Positions 35,445 to 44,669 are shown, counted from the first letter of the stretch. The stretch is 64,000 bases of DNA from Novosphingobium sp. 17-62-19 (GCF_002256775.1 NZ_NCII01000003.1:1-64000); one strand, 5' to 3'. The notes: generated from the letters alone by a model not told the origin. Translations and numbers: made by a program.

Positions 35445-37034
35445 TCAGTTCGAAACTTTCACGACCGCCACCGAATGGGGCGGCAGCGTGATCGTCACGC
35501 CTTTGCCCGATGCCTTGCCGGCAATCGCCTTAGGCGAAACAACCGACGGCGCGGCGAAAGTGTTCACGCTGTCCGCTTTCGGCGCGGTCAGCACTTCACC
35601 GCTGGCCGTGCGAAAGCCGGGGATCGTCACGCTTGTGCCTGCTTCGGGATCGACGTTGACCAGCGAGACCCACACCTGCCCGGCCTTGTCCTTGGCCGCC
35701 ATCGCATCGACGCTCGGCAGGGTGTGCTTGCCGTTCACATATTTCCCGGCATCGAATGTGACGGGCGTAGTCTGCGCATCCTGAAACGGCACGTACATCC
35801 TGAACACGTGATAGGTGGGCGTCAGCACCATCTTGCTTCCATCGGTCAGGATCATCGCCTGCAGCACGTTGATCATCTGCGCGATGTTGGCGATCTTCAC
35901 CCGGTCGGCATGGCGGGCAAAGATGTTGACATTCAGCGCGGTCAACACGCCATCGCGCATCGAATTCTGCTGTTGCAGGAATCCCGGATTGCTGCCCGGT
36001 GTCGGGGCCAGCCACGCGCCCCATTCGTCCACCGCGATCATCAGCTTCTTTTCGGGGTCGTACTTGTCCATCGTCGCGCTTTGCCGCGTGATCAGGCTGT
36101 CCATGGTCAGCGTATCGGCAATGGCGATGGCGTATTCCTCGTTGCCAAAGCCAGTGGCGGGCAAGTGCGGCGGCCAGCCTCCGGTGGTATACTTGTGCAG
36201 CGATACGCCTTCGATGTCCCATGAATAGACGTGGTCCTTCCACGCCTTCATCACTTCCTCGGTATAGTCCAGCTTGTCGCTGTCCCAGCCCACCGCAATG
36301 CGCTTCATGCGGGCAGCGCCTTCACGCTGCGCCGGATTGAAGTTGCGCGTGAAATTGGCGAAGCGCTTCATTTCCTCGACATAATGCGTGGCCGACATCG
36401 CCCCGCCACAGCCCCAGTTCTCGTTGCCAAGGCCCAGAATAGGCACTTTCCATGGGTTTGGATGCCCATTCGCGGCGCGCTCCTTGGCCAGCGTCGTCGC
36501 ACCGGTTTCGGCGGTCATGTATTCGATCCACGCCGAAGCTTCTGCCGCTGTGCCCGAACCGATATTGACCGAGATATAGGCATCCGCGCCGATCATCTCG
36601 GCAAAGTCCATGAATTCGTGCGTGCCGAATGCGTTGGATTCAGGCACCCCGCCCCAGTTGGTGTTGATCTGCACGCGGCGCTTGTCTGCCGGGCCAATGC
36701 CATCGCGCCAATGATATTCATCGGCAAAGCAGCCGCCCGGCCAGCGCACGTTGGGCACTTTCAGCGCCTTCAATGCGCCCACCACATCGCTGCGGATACC
36801 GCGCACATTGGGGATGGGTGAATCCTTGCCGACCCACAGCCCGCCATAGATGCCACTGCCCAGATGCTCGGCAAACTGGCCGAAGATGTGCCTGTCGATC
36901 ACCGGGCCGGTCTGCGCAGCATCGATCTTCACTTCGACGGCGGCATCCTTGGCCAAAGCCGGGGTGCCGATACCGATCAGCGCAGTTGTCGCCGCCAGCA
37001 GCGCGGTTCGAATGGTCTTGGCAACGGCTTTCAT
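35445..37034 (-). CDS. GH51 alpha-L-arabinofuranosidase
   Basis: A 529-residue secreted family 51 enzyme, signal peptide ending TPALA. The barrel carries the acid/base glutamate in GLGNENWGCGG and the nucleophile glutamate in AVDEWGAWL; FGQFAEHLGSGIYGGLW and VRWPGGCFADEYHWRDGIG are diagnostic for the family. A C-terminal beta-sandwich ends the protein. It removes arabinose from arabinoxylan and arabinan. ATG 37034 has AGGAG about eleven bases ahead, after an earlier in-frame stretch that does not look coding. The sugar porter is immediately upstream (stop 37105), so the two form an operon. Confidence 0.92.
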   Translation of the reverse strand: MKAVAKTIRTALLAATTALIGIGTPALAKDAAVEVKIDAAQTGPVIDRHIFGQFAEHLGSGIYGGLWVGKDSPIPNVRGIRSDVVGALKALKVPNVRWPGGCFADEYHWRDGIGPADKRRVQINTNWGGVPESNAFGTHEFMDFAEMIGADAYISVNIGSGTAAEASAWIEYMTAETGATTLAKERAANGHPNPWKVPILGLGNENWGCGGAMSATHYVEEMKRFANFTRNFNPAQREGAARMKRIAVGWDSDKLDYTEEVMKAWKDHVYSWDIEGVSLHKYTTGGWPPHLPATGFGNEEYAIAIADTLTMDSLITRQSATMDKYDPEKKLMIAVDEWGAWLAPTPGSNPGFLQQQNSMRDGVLTALNVNIFARHADRVKIANIAQMINVLQAMILTDGSKMVLTPTYHVFRMYVPFQDAQTTPVTFDAGKYVNGKHTLPSVDAMAAKDKAGQVWVSLVNVDPEAGTSVTIPGFRTASGEVLTAPKADSVNTFAAPSVVSPKAIAGKASGKGVTITLPPHSVAVVKVSN

Positions 37035-37054
37035 CGAACGCTCACTCCTGCTTT

Positions 37055-37080
37055 CCGGCGGACGGTTCCGCGCCCGCCGG
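37055..37080. other. Small hairpin between the sugar porter and GH51 genes
   Basis: CCGGCGG (37055-37061) and CCGCCGG (37074-37080) can pair across 12 bases. Short stem, no T run on the coding strand; perhaps RNA-stabilising. Confidence 0.3.
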
Positions 37081-37104
37081 TCCTTTTCCTTTGGCAAGGG
37101 CGGC

Positions 37105-38520
37105 TCAGTGCCCGCCCCAGCCTTCCATCTGTTCAAGTTCCTTGCCCTTGGTTTCGGGCAGGAACGATTTCACCAGCCAGAAGCTGACGAAGGCGCTGAT
37201 GGTGTAGAGCACATAAGTCTCGGCAAGGCCGAGGCCGCTGGCCATCGCCGGGAAGCTTTGCACAACGGCATAGTTGGCCACCCATTGCGCCAGGCCGCAA
37301 ACCGCCAGCGCCGATCCGCGCAGCTGGTTGGGGAACATCTCGCCCAGCATCACCCACATCACCGGGCCCCAGCTGGCGTTGAAGAAGATCACATAGATAT
37401 TGGCCGCGATCACCGCCATGAAGCCCAGCTGCTGGTCCATCTGCAACGCGCCCGATGCATCCAGCGTCCCTTGCGAGAACGCCCAGCTCATTGCACCCAA
37501 CGACAGCGTCATGCCTGCCGAACCGATCAGCAGCAACGGCTTGCGGCCGATCTTGTCCACCAGCGCCATGGCCAGCAGACACGCCGCGATCGAGACGATG
37601 CCGGAAATGATGTTGCGCTCAAGCGCGGCCTTTTCCGAAACGCCCGCCAGCTTCCACAGCGTTTCGCCATAGTAGAAGATCACGTTGATGCCGACGAACT
37701 GCTGGAACAGCGCAATGATCAGGCCCGCCCAGACGATGGGGCGCAGGACGGTGCCTGGCGCCAATACATCGGCCAGACGCGGGCGGTGATCGGTGGCGAA
37801 CGAGGCGCGGATGTCTTCCACCTTGCGCGCGGCCTCTGTCTCGCCGAACAGGCGTGTCAGCACCACACGCGCTTCATCCTCGCGACGGCTGCTGACAAGG
37901 TAGCGCGGGCTTTCGGGAATGAACTGCAGCGCCACAAGGAAGACCACCGCCGGCACCGCCTGCGCAAGGTACATCCAGCGCCACGCCGGATAGCCTGCCA
38001 GTTCGCCCAGCGAATCCCCCGCCTGCTGCGCCAGCACATAGTTGACCACAAAAGCGAGCGTCAGACCGGTGATGATCATGACCTGCTGCACGCTGGTCAA
38101 CCGCCCGCGGATCGCCGCCGGGGCCACTTCGGAGATATAGGCCGGCGAAAGCACGCTGGCTGCGCCCACCGCCATGCCGCCAAAGAAGCGCGCGATCACG
38201 AACAGGGTGTGGCTGTCGGTCAGTCCCTGCACCAGTGCGCCGATCAGGAACAGCACCGCAGAGAGCATCATGATGCGCTTGCGTCCAAAGCGGTCAGCCA
38301 TGCGCCCGGCAAGGAATGCGCCCGCCGCGCAGCCCATCAGCAGCGAGCCGACGGTAAAGCCGAGACCATTTTCGTCCAACGCGAAGGCTTGCTTGAGCCC
38401 CGATTGCGTTCCGTTGACGGCGCCGCTGTCATAGCCAAACAACAATCCCCCGATCGTCGCCACCGCAACGATCGCGCCGACCAGTGCCATGTTGACGCGG
38501 TCCTGCTGCACTGCAGCCAT
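37105..38520 (-). CDS. Sugar porter MFS transporter (XylE/GalP type)
   Basis: A 471-residue major facilitator of the sugar porter family with twelve membrane segments. Signatures: GGLLFGYDSGAVNG in helix 1, GRMADRFGRKR, PESPRYLV at the end of the first half, the sugar-binding QQFVGINVIFYY in helix 7, and PETKGKELE at the C-terminus. It probably imports D-xylose, L-arabinose or another monosaccharide by proton symport. ATG 38520 is chosen because GGGAGAGG lies just ahead. The operator at 38620-38632 is 100 bases upstream, shared with the divergent lacI gene. Confidence 0.9.
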   Translation of the reverse strand: MAAVQQDRVNMALVGAIVAVATIGGLLFGYDSGAVNGTQSGLKQAFALDENGLGFTVGSLLMGCAAGAFLAGRMADRFGRKRIMMLSAVLFLIGALVQGLTDSHTLFVIARFFGGMAVGAASVLSPAYISEVAPAAIRGRLTSVQQVMIITGLTLAFVVNYVLAQQAGDSLGELAGYPAWRWMYLAQAVPAVVFLVALQFIPESPRYLVSSRREDEARVVLTRLFGETEAARKVEDIRASFATDHRPRLADVLAPGTVLRPIVWAGLIIALFQQFVGINVIFYYGETLWKLAGVSEKAALERNIISGIVSIAACLLAMALVDKIGRKPLLLIGSAGMTLSLGAMSWAFSQGTLDASGALQMDQQLGFMAVIAANIYVIFFNASWGPVMWVMLGEMFPNQLRGSALAVCGLAQWVANYAVVQSFPAMASGLGLAETYVLYTISAFVSFWLVKSFLPETKGKELEQMEGWGGH

Positions 38521-38619
38521 TTCCCTCTCCCAAATCATTGAACACGCCCGGACATAGCCGCACCTGCGGCACGCCGTCGACGCAATTGTTTACGTTCCCA
38601 CGGCTCGTCGAACGAGTTC

Positions 38620-38632
38620 TGATAGCGCTACC
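38620..38632. promoter_or_regulatory. LacI-type operator between the porter and lacI genes
   Basis: TGATAGCGCTACC, exact reverse complement of 10494-10506, in the divergent promoter of the sugar porter and the LacI regulator. The position suggests autoregulation and links this regulator to the motif. Confidence 0.7.
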
Positions 38633-38753
38633 TTAGTAACGATGCTGCGGGAGGGCGCAAGCGCATTTTACGTTTATGTCTGCTTTATTCACTTACCAGC
38701 TTGCCATCAGGCTGCCGTAGCGTCAGGAAAACCGGGAACGAGAGGCCTGCAGC

Positions 38754-39803
38754 ATGACCGAAGTCCGATCCAGACGCCGCCAGTCCGGCCGCCCCACCGT
38801 CAACGATGTCGCCCGCCTGGCCGATTGTTCGCCCATGACCGTCAGCCGCGTGATCAACGGCGGAACAGGCGTGCGTGATGAAACGCGCATCGCGGTCGAG
38901 GCCGCGATCAAGCAGCTGAACTACGCGCCCAACCGCGCGGCCCGCAGTCTTGCCGGGGCATCGCAGTTGCGCTTCGCCTTGCTCTATTCGAACCCTTCTG
39001 CGGCCTATCTCAGCGAACTGTTGATCGGGTGCATGGATGCAGCCAGCAGGCTCGATGCGCATCTGGTGGTTGAACGGTGCGATCCCGAACGCGATCAGGC
39101 CAAGATGATTGCCAAGCTGGCCGAAACCATGATCGACGGCTTCCTGCTGCCCCCGCCCTTGTGCGATGATACCGCGCTGCTTGCCCGGCTGCGGCGGTCT
39201 GGCACGCACGCCATGCTGATCGGTCCGGGACAAGCGCAGGCGCAGCACGGCGTTGTGATGATCGACGATTATCAGGCCGCCTATGACATGACGCGCCACA
39301 TCCTCGATCTGGGCCACCGCCGCATCGGTTTCATCATCGGCAACCCGCAACAATCGGCCAGTGCGCTGCGCCTCGCCGGTTTCCGCGATGCGATGAGCGA
39401 GGGCGATGTTGCAGTGGATGATGCCCTCGTGCAGCAAGGCCAGTTCACTTATCGTTCGGGCCTTGATGCGGCGATGCGGATGCTCGCACTGCCGGAACGC
39501 CCCACCGCGATCTTCGCCTCGAACGACGATATGGCCGCAGGCTGCGTTGCCGCAGCACATCGCAACGATCTGGAGGTCCCCCGCGATCTGACAGTGTGCG
39601 GGTTTGACGATACCGCGCTTGCTTCGACGATCTGGCCGGAACTGACCACGATCCGCCAGCCCATCCGCCAAATGGCCGAAGCCGCGCTGGACCTGCTGGT
39701 GCAGGATATCCGCGCCGCGCGCAATGGCGACAGCCGCGTCGCCCGGCACGTCACGCTGGACTACGAACTCGTCCGCCGCGAATCCGACGCCCCGCCCGGC
39801 TGA
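38754..39803 (+). CDS. LacI-family transcriptional regulator
   Basis: A 349-residue regulator with an N-terminal LacI helix-turn-helix (VNDVARLADCSPMTVSRVINGG, about residues 16-37), the hinge helix region NRAARSLAG, and a periplasmic-binding-protein-like sensor (RIGFIIGNPQQSASALRLAGF, ASNDDMAAGC, VCGFDDTALA). It most likely represses the pentosan genes by binding the TGATAGCGCTACC motif found in front of its own gene and four other units. The inducer is unknown; xylose, xylobiose or arabinose are candidates. ATG 38754. Confidence 0.9.
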   Translation: MTEVRSRRRQSGRPTVNDVARLADCSPMTVSRVINGGTGVRDETRIAVEAAIKQLNYAPNRAARSLAGASQLRFALLYSNPSAAYLSELLIGCMDAASRLDAHLVVERCDPERDQAKMIAKLAETMIDGFLLPPPLCDDTALLARLRRSGTHAMLIGPGQAQAQHGVVMIDDYQAAYDMTRHILDLGHRRIGFIIGNPQQSASALRLAGFRDAMSEGDVAVDDALVQQGQFTYRSGLDAAMRMLALPERPTAIFASNDDMAAGCVAAAHRNDLEVPRDLTVCGFDDTALASTIWPELTTIRQPIRQMAEAALDLLVQDIRAARNGDSRVARHVTLDYELVRRESDAPPG

Positions 39804-39813
39804 GGCTGAAAAA

Positions 39814-41718
39814 TCAGCGTTCAATCGCCAGCATAAAGCCCGGAACTGGCAGCGCACGCTCATCAAACAGGTTCACCACGGGACTATCCGCCCACGCATA
39901 GCGCACCTGCGCATCCTTGCCGTCTGCGCCCGCAATCACCACGCTGTCACCATCGACAAGCGCTGTGGCGTGGCGGCAGGCGTTGTCCGCCGTGCAAATT
40001 TCAAACCCGATCGGCCCTGCGGCAGACCATGCCTGCAATCCACCCTGAACACCGGAAAAGCGCACGCGCACCCGGTTTCCCTCCAGCTTTGCCGAACGTG
40101 GAGCCGGAAGCGTCTTGCCTTGCGCCACCATGGCCAGCCGCTGGCCCAGCAGCAGCTTGTTGGCCGGATGAATGTCGGTTCGCTCGCCAATGTCTATTGC
40201 GGTAACAAGGGCGGCATTGCCATCGGCAGCCGCAATCCGCCTTTGTCCATCGCGCATCTGTGCCCAGCCCGAAGGCGCAGGCTCGGTAGCGGGCGATCCA
40301 TAGTTGGCCAGTTGCACAATCGCGACTTTCAGCGTGCTGCCAAACCGCGCTCGCCACCCGGCGACGAGGGCCTGCATCCGGCGGGCATAGTCCGCCGTGC
40401 CGATGTCGCTTTCCCCCTGATACCAGGCCGCGCCTTCCATTGCGAAGTGGCCGAGCGGCGCAACCATGCGGTTGTGCATCAACCCAACACCGGCGTTGGC
40501 ATCCCACGGCGCACGCGGCGGATCGCCCTGCACGGGGGCAATGGCAAAGCGCCAGTCCTGCGCCAGCGGCATCAGGGCGCCCCCTTCAACCTGCCACGCC
40601 AGCTTTTCGGGCGCGCTGGCAAAGCCGCCATTGGCGTAAGTGTTGGTCACCGCCACCATGACCTCGTTCACGCCTTCGCGCAGCATGGCGGGAGGGACCT
40701 TGTAGACGCGCTCCTCGTCCCAGCCGAACGTGTTGCCCACGGCCTGACCATTGACGAAGGTCATGTCCATATCGTCCAGCACGCCAAGCGAAAGCTTCGC
40801 CCCGGCGCGTGCCTGATCTGCGCTCAGCGTTACCTGCCGCCGCAGCCAGACCGTGCCGATGGCATTGGCCGCCAGTGGCGTGCCTGTCCACGCCTGCCAG
40901 CCTGCGATTGAAGGAACCGCTTGCCACGCCAGCCCATCGGGCAAGGCCCAGGGCTGCGTGCCGCCGGTCTGCTGGGCGTACCACGCCTGCCAGCGCGGTG
41001 TGAATTGCGTTACGGCGGCCAGCGGATCACGTTCGAACTGCGCCAGCAGCGCCATGTCCTGCGCCCCCGCAATCGCGCTGCCTGCTTCGGGATCGAGCCA
41101 GGGCGTGACTTTCGATCCACCCCAGCTGGCATGGATCGCGCCAATCGGCACGCCGCGCGCGCGGCGCAATTCGCGCGCCATGAAATAGCACGCGGCAGAA
41201 AAGTCCCGCGCCGATTGCGGCGTCGCTGCTGCCCAGACTGTTTCCCCGGGGAAACGCGTCTGCGGCGTATAGGCCAGTCCACGTGGCACCTGCAGCAGGC
41301 GCAGCTGCGGATCGTTGGCGCTGGCGGTCTCACCCTCGCCATTCAAAGCGCTGTGCAGCGGATATTCCATGTTCGACTGGCCCGAACAGAACCATACATC
41401 GCCAACCAGCAGATCGCTGCGTGTAATGCGCGCCCCGCTGGCTGACACCGTCAGCGATACCGGATCGGCCGATGCAGCGCGCGGCGCGAACCGCAGGGCA
41501 AACCGCCCTTGCCGGTCCGCCTTCGCGGTCACCAGCTCGTCCCCCAACTGCCCGGAAACAACTTGCGATGGCCCCGCCCGCCCTTCCACAAGCACGGGTT
41601 GTCCACGCTGCACCACGGCATGATCGGTCCAGACAGCGCCAATTTCCAACGGCGTGGCGGCCCATACCGGCATTGCACCCGCAAGCAATACCGCCGCCAG
41701 CGTGGCCACAGACCGCAT
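39814..41718 (-). CDS. Sialate-O-acetylesterase-like carbohydrate acetylesterase
   Basis: A 634-residue SGNH-type esterase with signal peptide ending PVWA. The nucleophile serine is in FCSGQSNMEYPL near residue 110, SWGGSKVTPWL supplies the oxyanion glycine, and the acid-histidine pair is in TDIHPANK. An inserted beta-sandwich (about 300-380) is usual for the family. Although named for sialic acid, relatives in plant-polymer loci deacetylate xylan or pectin oligomers. The ATG at 41718 overlaps the lactonase stop by one base (TGATG), so it is the last gene of the xylX operon. Confidence 0.82.
   Translation of the reverse strand: MRSVATLAAVLLAGAMPVWAATPLEIGAVWTDHAVVQRGQPVLVEGRAGPSQVVSGQLGDELVTAKADRQGRFALRFAPRAASADPVSLTVSASGARITRSDLLVGDVWFCSGQSNMEYPLHSALNGEGETASANDPQLRLLQVPRGLAYTPQTRFPGETVWAAATPQSARDFSAACYFMARELRRARGVPIGAIHASWGGSKVTPWLDPEAGSAIAGAQDMALLAQFERDPLAAVTQFTPRWQAWYAQQTGGTQPWALPDGLAWQAVPSIAGWQAWTGTPLAANAIGTVWLRRQVTLSADQARAGAKLSLGVLDDMDMTFVNGQAVGNTFGWDEERVYKVPPAMLREGVNEVMVAVTNTYANGGFASAPEKLAWQVEGGALMPLAQDWRFAIAPVQGDPPRAPWDANAGVGLMHNRMVAPLGHFAMEGAAWYQGESDIGTADYARRMQALVAGWRARFGSTLKVAIVQLANYGSPATEPAPSGWAQMRDGQRRIAAADGNAALVTAIDIGERTDIHPANKLLLGQRLAMVAQGKTLPAPRSAKLEGNRVRVRFSGVQGGLQAWSAAGPIGFEICTADNACRHATALVDGDSVVIAGADGKDAQVRYAWADSPVVNLFDERALPVPGFMLAIER
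41240..41255. other. 16-bp perfect palindrome GTTTCCCCGGGGAAAC
   Basis: A fully symmetrical 16-mer inside the acetylesterase gene. It differs by one base from the core of the hairpin downstream of parB at 53819-53851. It could be chance or a partition site (parS) related to that copy. Evidence is similarity alone. Confidence 0.3.
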
Positions 41719-42608
41719 CACGCCCACACTTCTGCCAGCGCCGCAGCAACGCCCGGCACTTCGACATCGAACGAAAAGACATCGCCCGCCATCGGCTGCG
41801 CAGCCAGCGCCGCAGCGTCCAGCCCCTTGCGCGCCGTCGTCACATAGGCGCGCTTGAGGTCCGGCCCGCCAAACGCCAGCTTGGTTACGTTGGCCACCGG
41901 CAGCTCAACCTTTTCGAGCAGTTCGCCGGCCGGAGAATAGCGCGCCACGCCCCAGCCGTTCCACAAGCCGGTCCAGACGCAGCCCTGCGCATCGCACACC
42001 GGGCCATCGGCCCATGCTTCGGGAAAATCGCGCGCGGTGCTGACGAAAAGTTCTGCTGGCCCAACCGACCCATCGGCACGCAGCGGCGCTGTATAAATCG
42101 CCTGCCCCAGCGTGTCGGTAAAATAGAGGCGTTCCCCGCCGGGTGATACCGCCGGACCATTGGTGATGCAGATCCCGTCCGGCCCGTGAGCATCAATTGC
42201 ATTGCGATGGGCACGATAGAACCGCCCGCTGGGCGCAATTTCATCGTCGTCCATCGACCCGAACCAGACGCGGCCCTGCGGATCGACACAGGCATCGTTC
42301 AGCCGGTTGCCAGCAGGCTCGCCCGGCACAGGTGCAACGGCGTGGCGCTTGCCCGTGGCCGGATCAAACAGGTGCAACCCGTCGCGCAGCCCGGCCAGCA
42401 GCTTGCCGCCCTGTGCAGGCAACACCCAGCCCACCTGTTCATGAACGCCGAACACCTCGTGCAGATCGGACGAAGGCTCGAAGCTGTGAATGCTGCGCCG
42501 TTTGATGTCGACGAACCACAGGCACTGCCGCGCAGCATCCCACACCGGCCCTTCGCCCAGTTCACACCCGGCGGCGAGAACCCGCATCCCTGTTCCCGCC
42601 ACGTCCAT
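41718..42608 (-). CDS. xylC: Xylonolactonase (SMP-30 family)
   Basis: A 296-residue six-bladed propeller that hydrolyses D-xylono-lactone to xylonate, second step of the Weimberg route. Metal ligands: E18-region in ELGEGPVWD, asparagine in GNRLNDACVD, asparagine in CITNGPAVSPGG and aspartate in EAWADGPVCD. The ATG at 42608 overlaps the dehydrogenase stop by one base (TGATG). The order xylX, dehydrogenase, lactonase is that of the Caulobacter xyl operon, but the KGSADH and the xylonate dehydratase of that operon are absent here. Confidence 0.87.
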   Translation of the reverse strand: MDVAGTGMRVLAAGCELGEGPVWDAARQCLWFVDIKRRSIHSFEPSSDLHEVFGVHEQVGWVLPAQGGKLLAGLRDGLHLFDPATGKRHAVAPVPGEPAGNRLNDACVDPQGRVWFGSMDDDEIAPSGRFYRAHRNAIDAHGPDGICITNGPAVSPGGERLYFTDTLGQAIYTAPLRADGSVGPAELFVSTARDFPEAWADGPVCDAQGCVWTGLWNGWGVARYSPAGELLEKVELPVANVTKLAFGGPDLKRAYVTTARKGLDAAALAAQPMAGDVFSFDVEVPGVAAALAEVWA

Positions 42609-43468
42609 CAGCGCCAGCCTCCATCGACCCAGTATTCATGCCCGGTGCAATACCTTGCATCGTCAGAGGCAAGGAACATCGCCATCGCCGCAATATCCAC
42701 CGGCTGCAACCGTCCCTTCAGGCATTGCGCGGCCACGATCTCGGCCTCGCCTTCGGGGGTGTACCAGCGCATCTGCCGTTCGGTCTGCACATTGCCGGGG
42801 ATGATCGTGTTCACACGGATGTTCCACGGTCCCAGTTCGCGTGCAAGGCTGCGCGTCAAACCCTCGATGCCCGCCTTGGCCACCTGATAGATCGCCAGTT
42901 CCTCAAGCCCCAGATGCCACGAGATTGAGCCGAGGTTGAGGATCACGCCCTCGCTTTGCGCCTTCATCGCAGGCCATACCGCTTGCGAGGCGAAGAACGC
43001 ATGGCGCAGGTTCACGGCCATGCGCTCGTCCCAATAGGTGGGCGTCACATCGTCAATCGTATGGCGATCATCGCTGGCGGCATTGTTGATCAGCACGTCA
43101 CATCCGCCCAATGCTTCGGTCAACGTGCGCATGGCCCGGTTCAGGCCATCGCTGTCCGAAACATCCTGCACCTGACAGATCGGCACATGGCTGACGTCAG
43201 CATCGGCCTCCAGCCTTGCGACAAGCGCGTGCGCCGCAGCTTCGGCCACATCGATAAAGCCGACCCGCGCGCCTTGCTGCGCAAAGCCTGCAACAATCGC
43301 CTCGCCAATCCCGCTGGCCCCGCCAGACACGATCACGCGCTTGCCCCGCAAGCTGGGATAACTGGCTTGCGCTGCGGCAGGTGCCTCGGCAATGGTCTGA
43401 CCGGAAGCTGCCGGTGCATCATGGCGGAGATGCTGTGTGGCTTCTGCCACGGGAATCGCCCCCGTCAC
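42608..43468 (-). CDS. D-xylose 1-dehydrogenase (SDR family)
   Basis: A 286-residue short-chain dehydrogenase oxidising D-xylose (or L-arabinose) to the lactone with NAD+. The Rossmann motif is SGGASGIGEAI; the catalytic tetrad includes NNAASDD, the serine in NLGSISWHLGLEEL and YQVAK. The closing block from WYTPEGEAEIVAAQCLKGR to TGHEYWVDGGWR is nearly identical to Caulobacter XylB (CC0821) as I recall it. It has about 40 extra N-terminal residues before YPSLRGKR compared with that enzyme. GTG 43468 overlaps the xylX stop by four bases, supporting this long start. Confidence 0.9.
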   Translation of the reverse strand: MTGAIPVAEATQHLRHDAPAASGQTIAEAPAAAQASYPSLRGKRVIVSGGASGIGEAIVAGFAQQGARVGFIDVAEAAAHALVARLEADADVSHVPICQVQDVSDSDGLNRAMRTLTEALGGCDVLINNAASDDRHTIDDVTPTYWDERMAVNLRHAFFASQAVWPAMKAQSEGVILNLGSISWHLGLEELAIYQVAKAGIEGLTRSLARELGPWNIRVNTIIPGNVQTERQMRWYTPEGEAEIVAAQCLKGRLQPVDIAAMAMFLASDDARYCTGHEYWVDGGWR

Positions 43469-44589
43469 GCTACGCTCACCAGATTGCGCTGTGCCAGATT
43501 GCGCATGAATTCAGCAATGCCCACCGTCCATGCGGGTGCATCACGCGATGTCGTCACCGTATTGGCCAGCGCGCCCAGCCGTTCGGACCGGATCGTCACC
43601 CTGTCTCCCACCTTGTGCGTAAATCCTGCCCCCGGCTCGTCCCGGTCCTGCACCGGCGCAAACAACGTGCCGCAAAACAGCACGAAGCCATCGGGATAGT
43701 GATGTTCGCTCAACGTCTGACTTACCAGATCGAGCGGATCGCGGCTGATTTCCGACATGCGGTTGGTGCCTTCCATGCGGAAATTGTCCTGGCCTTCGAC
43801 CACCAGTTCCACTTGCGCACTGCGCACGTCGTCAATGCCAAAGCTTTCGTCGAACAACCGGATGAACGGCCCCAGCGCACACGAAGCGGTGTTGTCCTTG
43901 GCCTTTGACAGCAGCAGCGCCGAACGCCCTTCGAAATCGCGCAAGTTCACATCGTTGCCCAGCATTGCGCCAACGACTTCGCCCGCCGGATCAACCGCCA
44001 GCACCACTTCGGGTTCGGGATTGTTCCATGCCGAATCCGAACGCACGCCGATCAGCGCATCGTGCCCCACGGTGGACAGCACCGGCGATTTGGAAAACAC
44101 TTCCGCATCCGGGCCAATCGCCACTTCCAGATATTGCGACCACATACCCTGCTCGATCAGCAGATCTTTCAGCGCCATCGCCTCGTCACTGCCCGGCACA
44201 ACGCCGCGAATGCCCGATCCGATCTTCGCTTCCAGTTCGCTACGGATTGCTGCGGCCGCCCCGGCATCGCCCCGCGCCCGTTCTTCGATCACGCGCTCAA
44301 TCGCGCTCAACGCAAAGGTCACGCCGCACGCCTTAACGCATTGCAGATCAATCGGAGAGACCAGCCGCCAACCTTCAGGCAAGCCCTGCTCCACCGGTCC
44401 CAGATCTTCACCACCATCGAACACCCGCCGCGCAATTGCGCCGGACGAGGTGCTGACAAGAGCGGTCATATCGAAGATGCGCCCTTCGCGCAGCATGATC
44501 ACATGCGGTCCGGCCTCGCTCAATGCGCGGCCGAGGAAGCGTCCACTGGCAAAGTCGTGCGGAAGGCAAGCCGCAAGGCCGACTGTCAT
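43465..44589 (-). CDS. xylX: 2-keto-3-deoxy-xylonate dehydratase (FAH family)
   Basis: A 374-residue fumarylacetoacetate-hydrolase-family enzyme of the XylX type, which dehydrates 2-keto-3-deoxypentonate to alpha-ketoglutarate semialdehyde. Metal-binding carboxylates lie in SDSAWNNPEPEVVLAVDP and GNDVNLRDFEGRSALLLSKAKDN, and the long N-terminal domain with CVKACGVTFALSAIERVIEERARGD is that of the XylX/AraD branch. It is the first gene of the Weimberg operon; two LacI-type sites lie 69 and 125 bases before it. The product would be used by the KGSADH at 8743-10269. Confidence 0.9.
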   Translation of the reverse strand: MTVGLAACLPHDFASGRFLGRALSEAGPHVIMLREGRIFDMTALVSTSSGAIARRVFDGGEDLGPVEQGLPEGWRLVSPIDLQCVKACGVTFALSAIERVIEERARGDAGAAAAIRSELEAKIGSGIRGVVPGSDEAMALKDLLIEQGMWSQYLEVAIGPDAEVFSKSPVLSTVGHDALIGVRSDSAWNNPEPEVVLAVDPAGEVVGAMLGNDVNLRDFEGRSALLLSKAKDNTASCALGPFIRLFDESFGIDDVRSAQVELVVEGQDNFRMEGTNRMSEISRDPLDLVSQTLSEHHYPDGFVLFCGTLFAPVQDRDEPGAGFTHKVGDRVTIRSERLGALANTVTTSRDAPAWTVGIAEFMRNLAQRNLVSVA

Positions 44590-44657
44590 TTATCCATCCC
44601 CCGGAACGTATCCCTTTGCATCGCGCCGTGCATGGCAACACGATGCAATGCGTTGTT

Positions 44658-44669
44658 GGTAACGCTACC
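44658..44669. promoter_or_regulatory. LacI-type operator in the xylX promoter
   Basis: GGTAACGCTACC, one mismatch from GGTAGCGCTACC, 69 bases before the xylX start. Confidence 0.55.
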
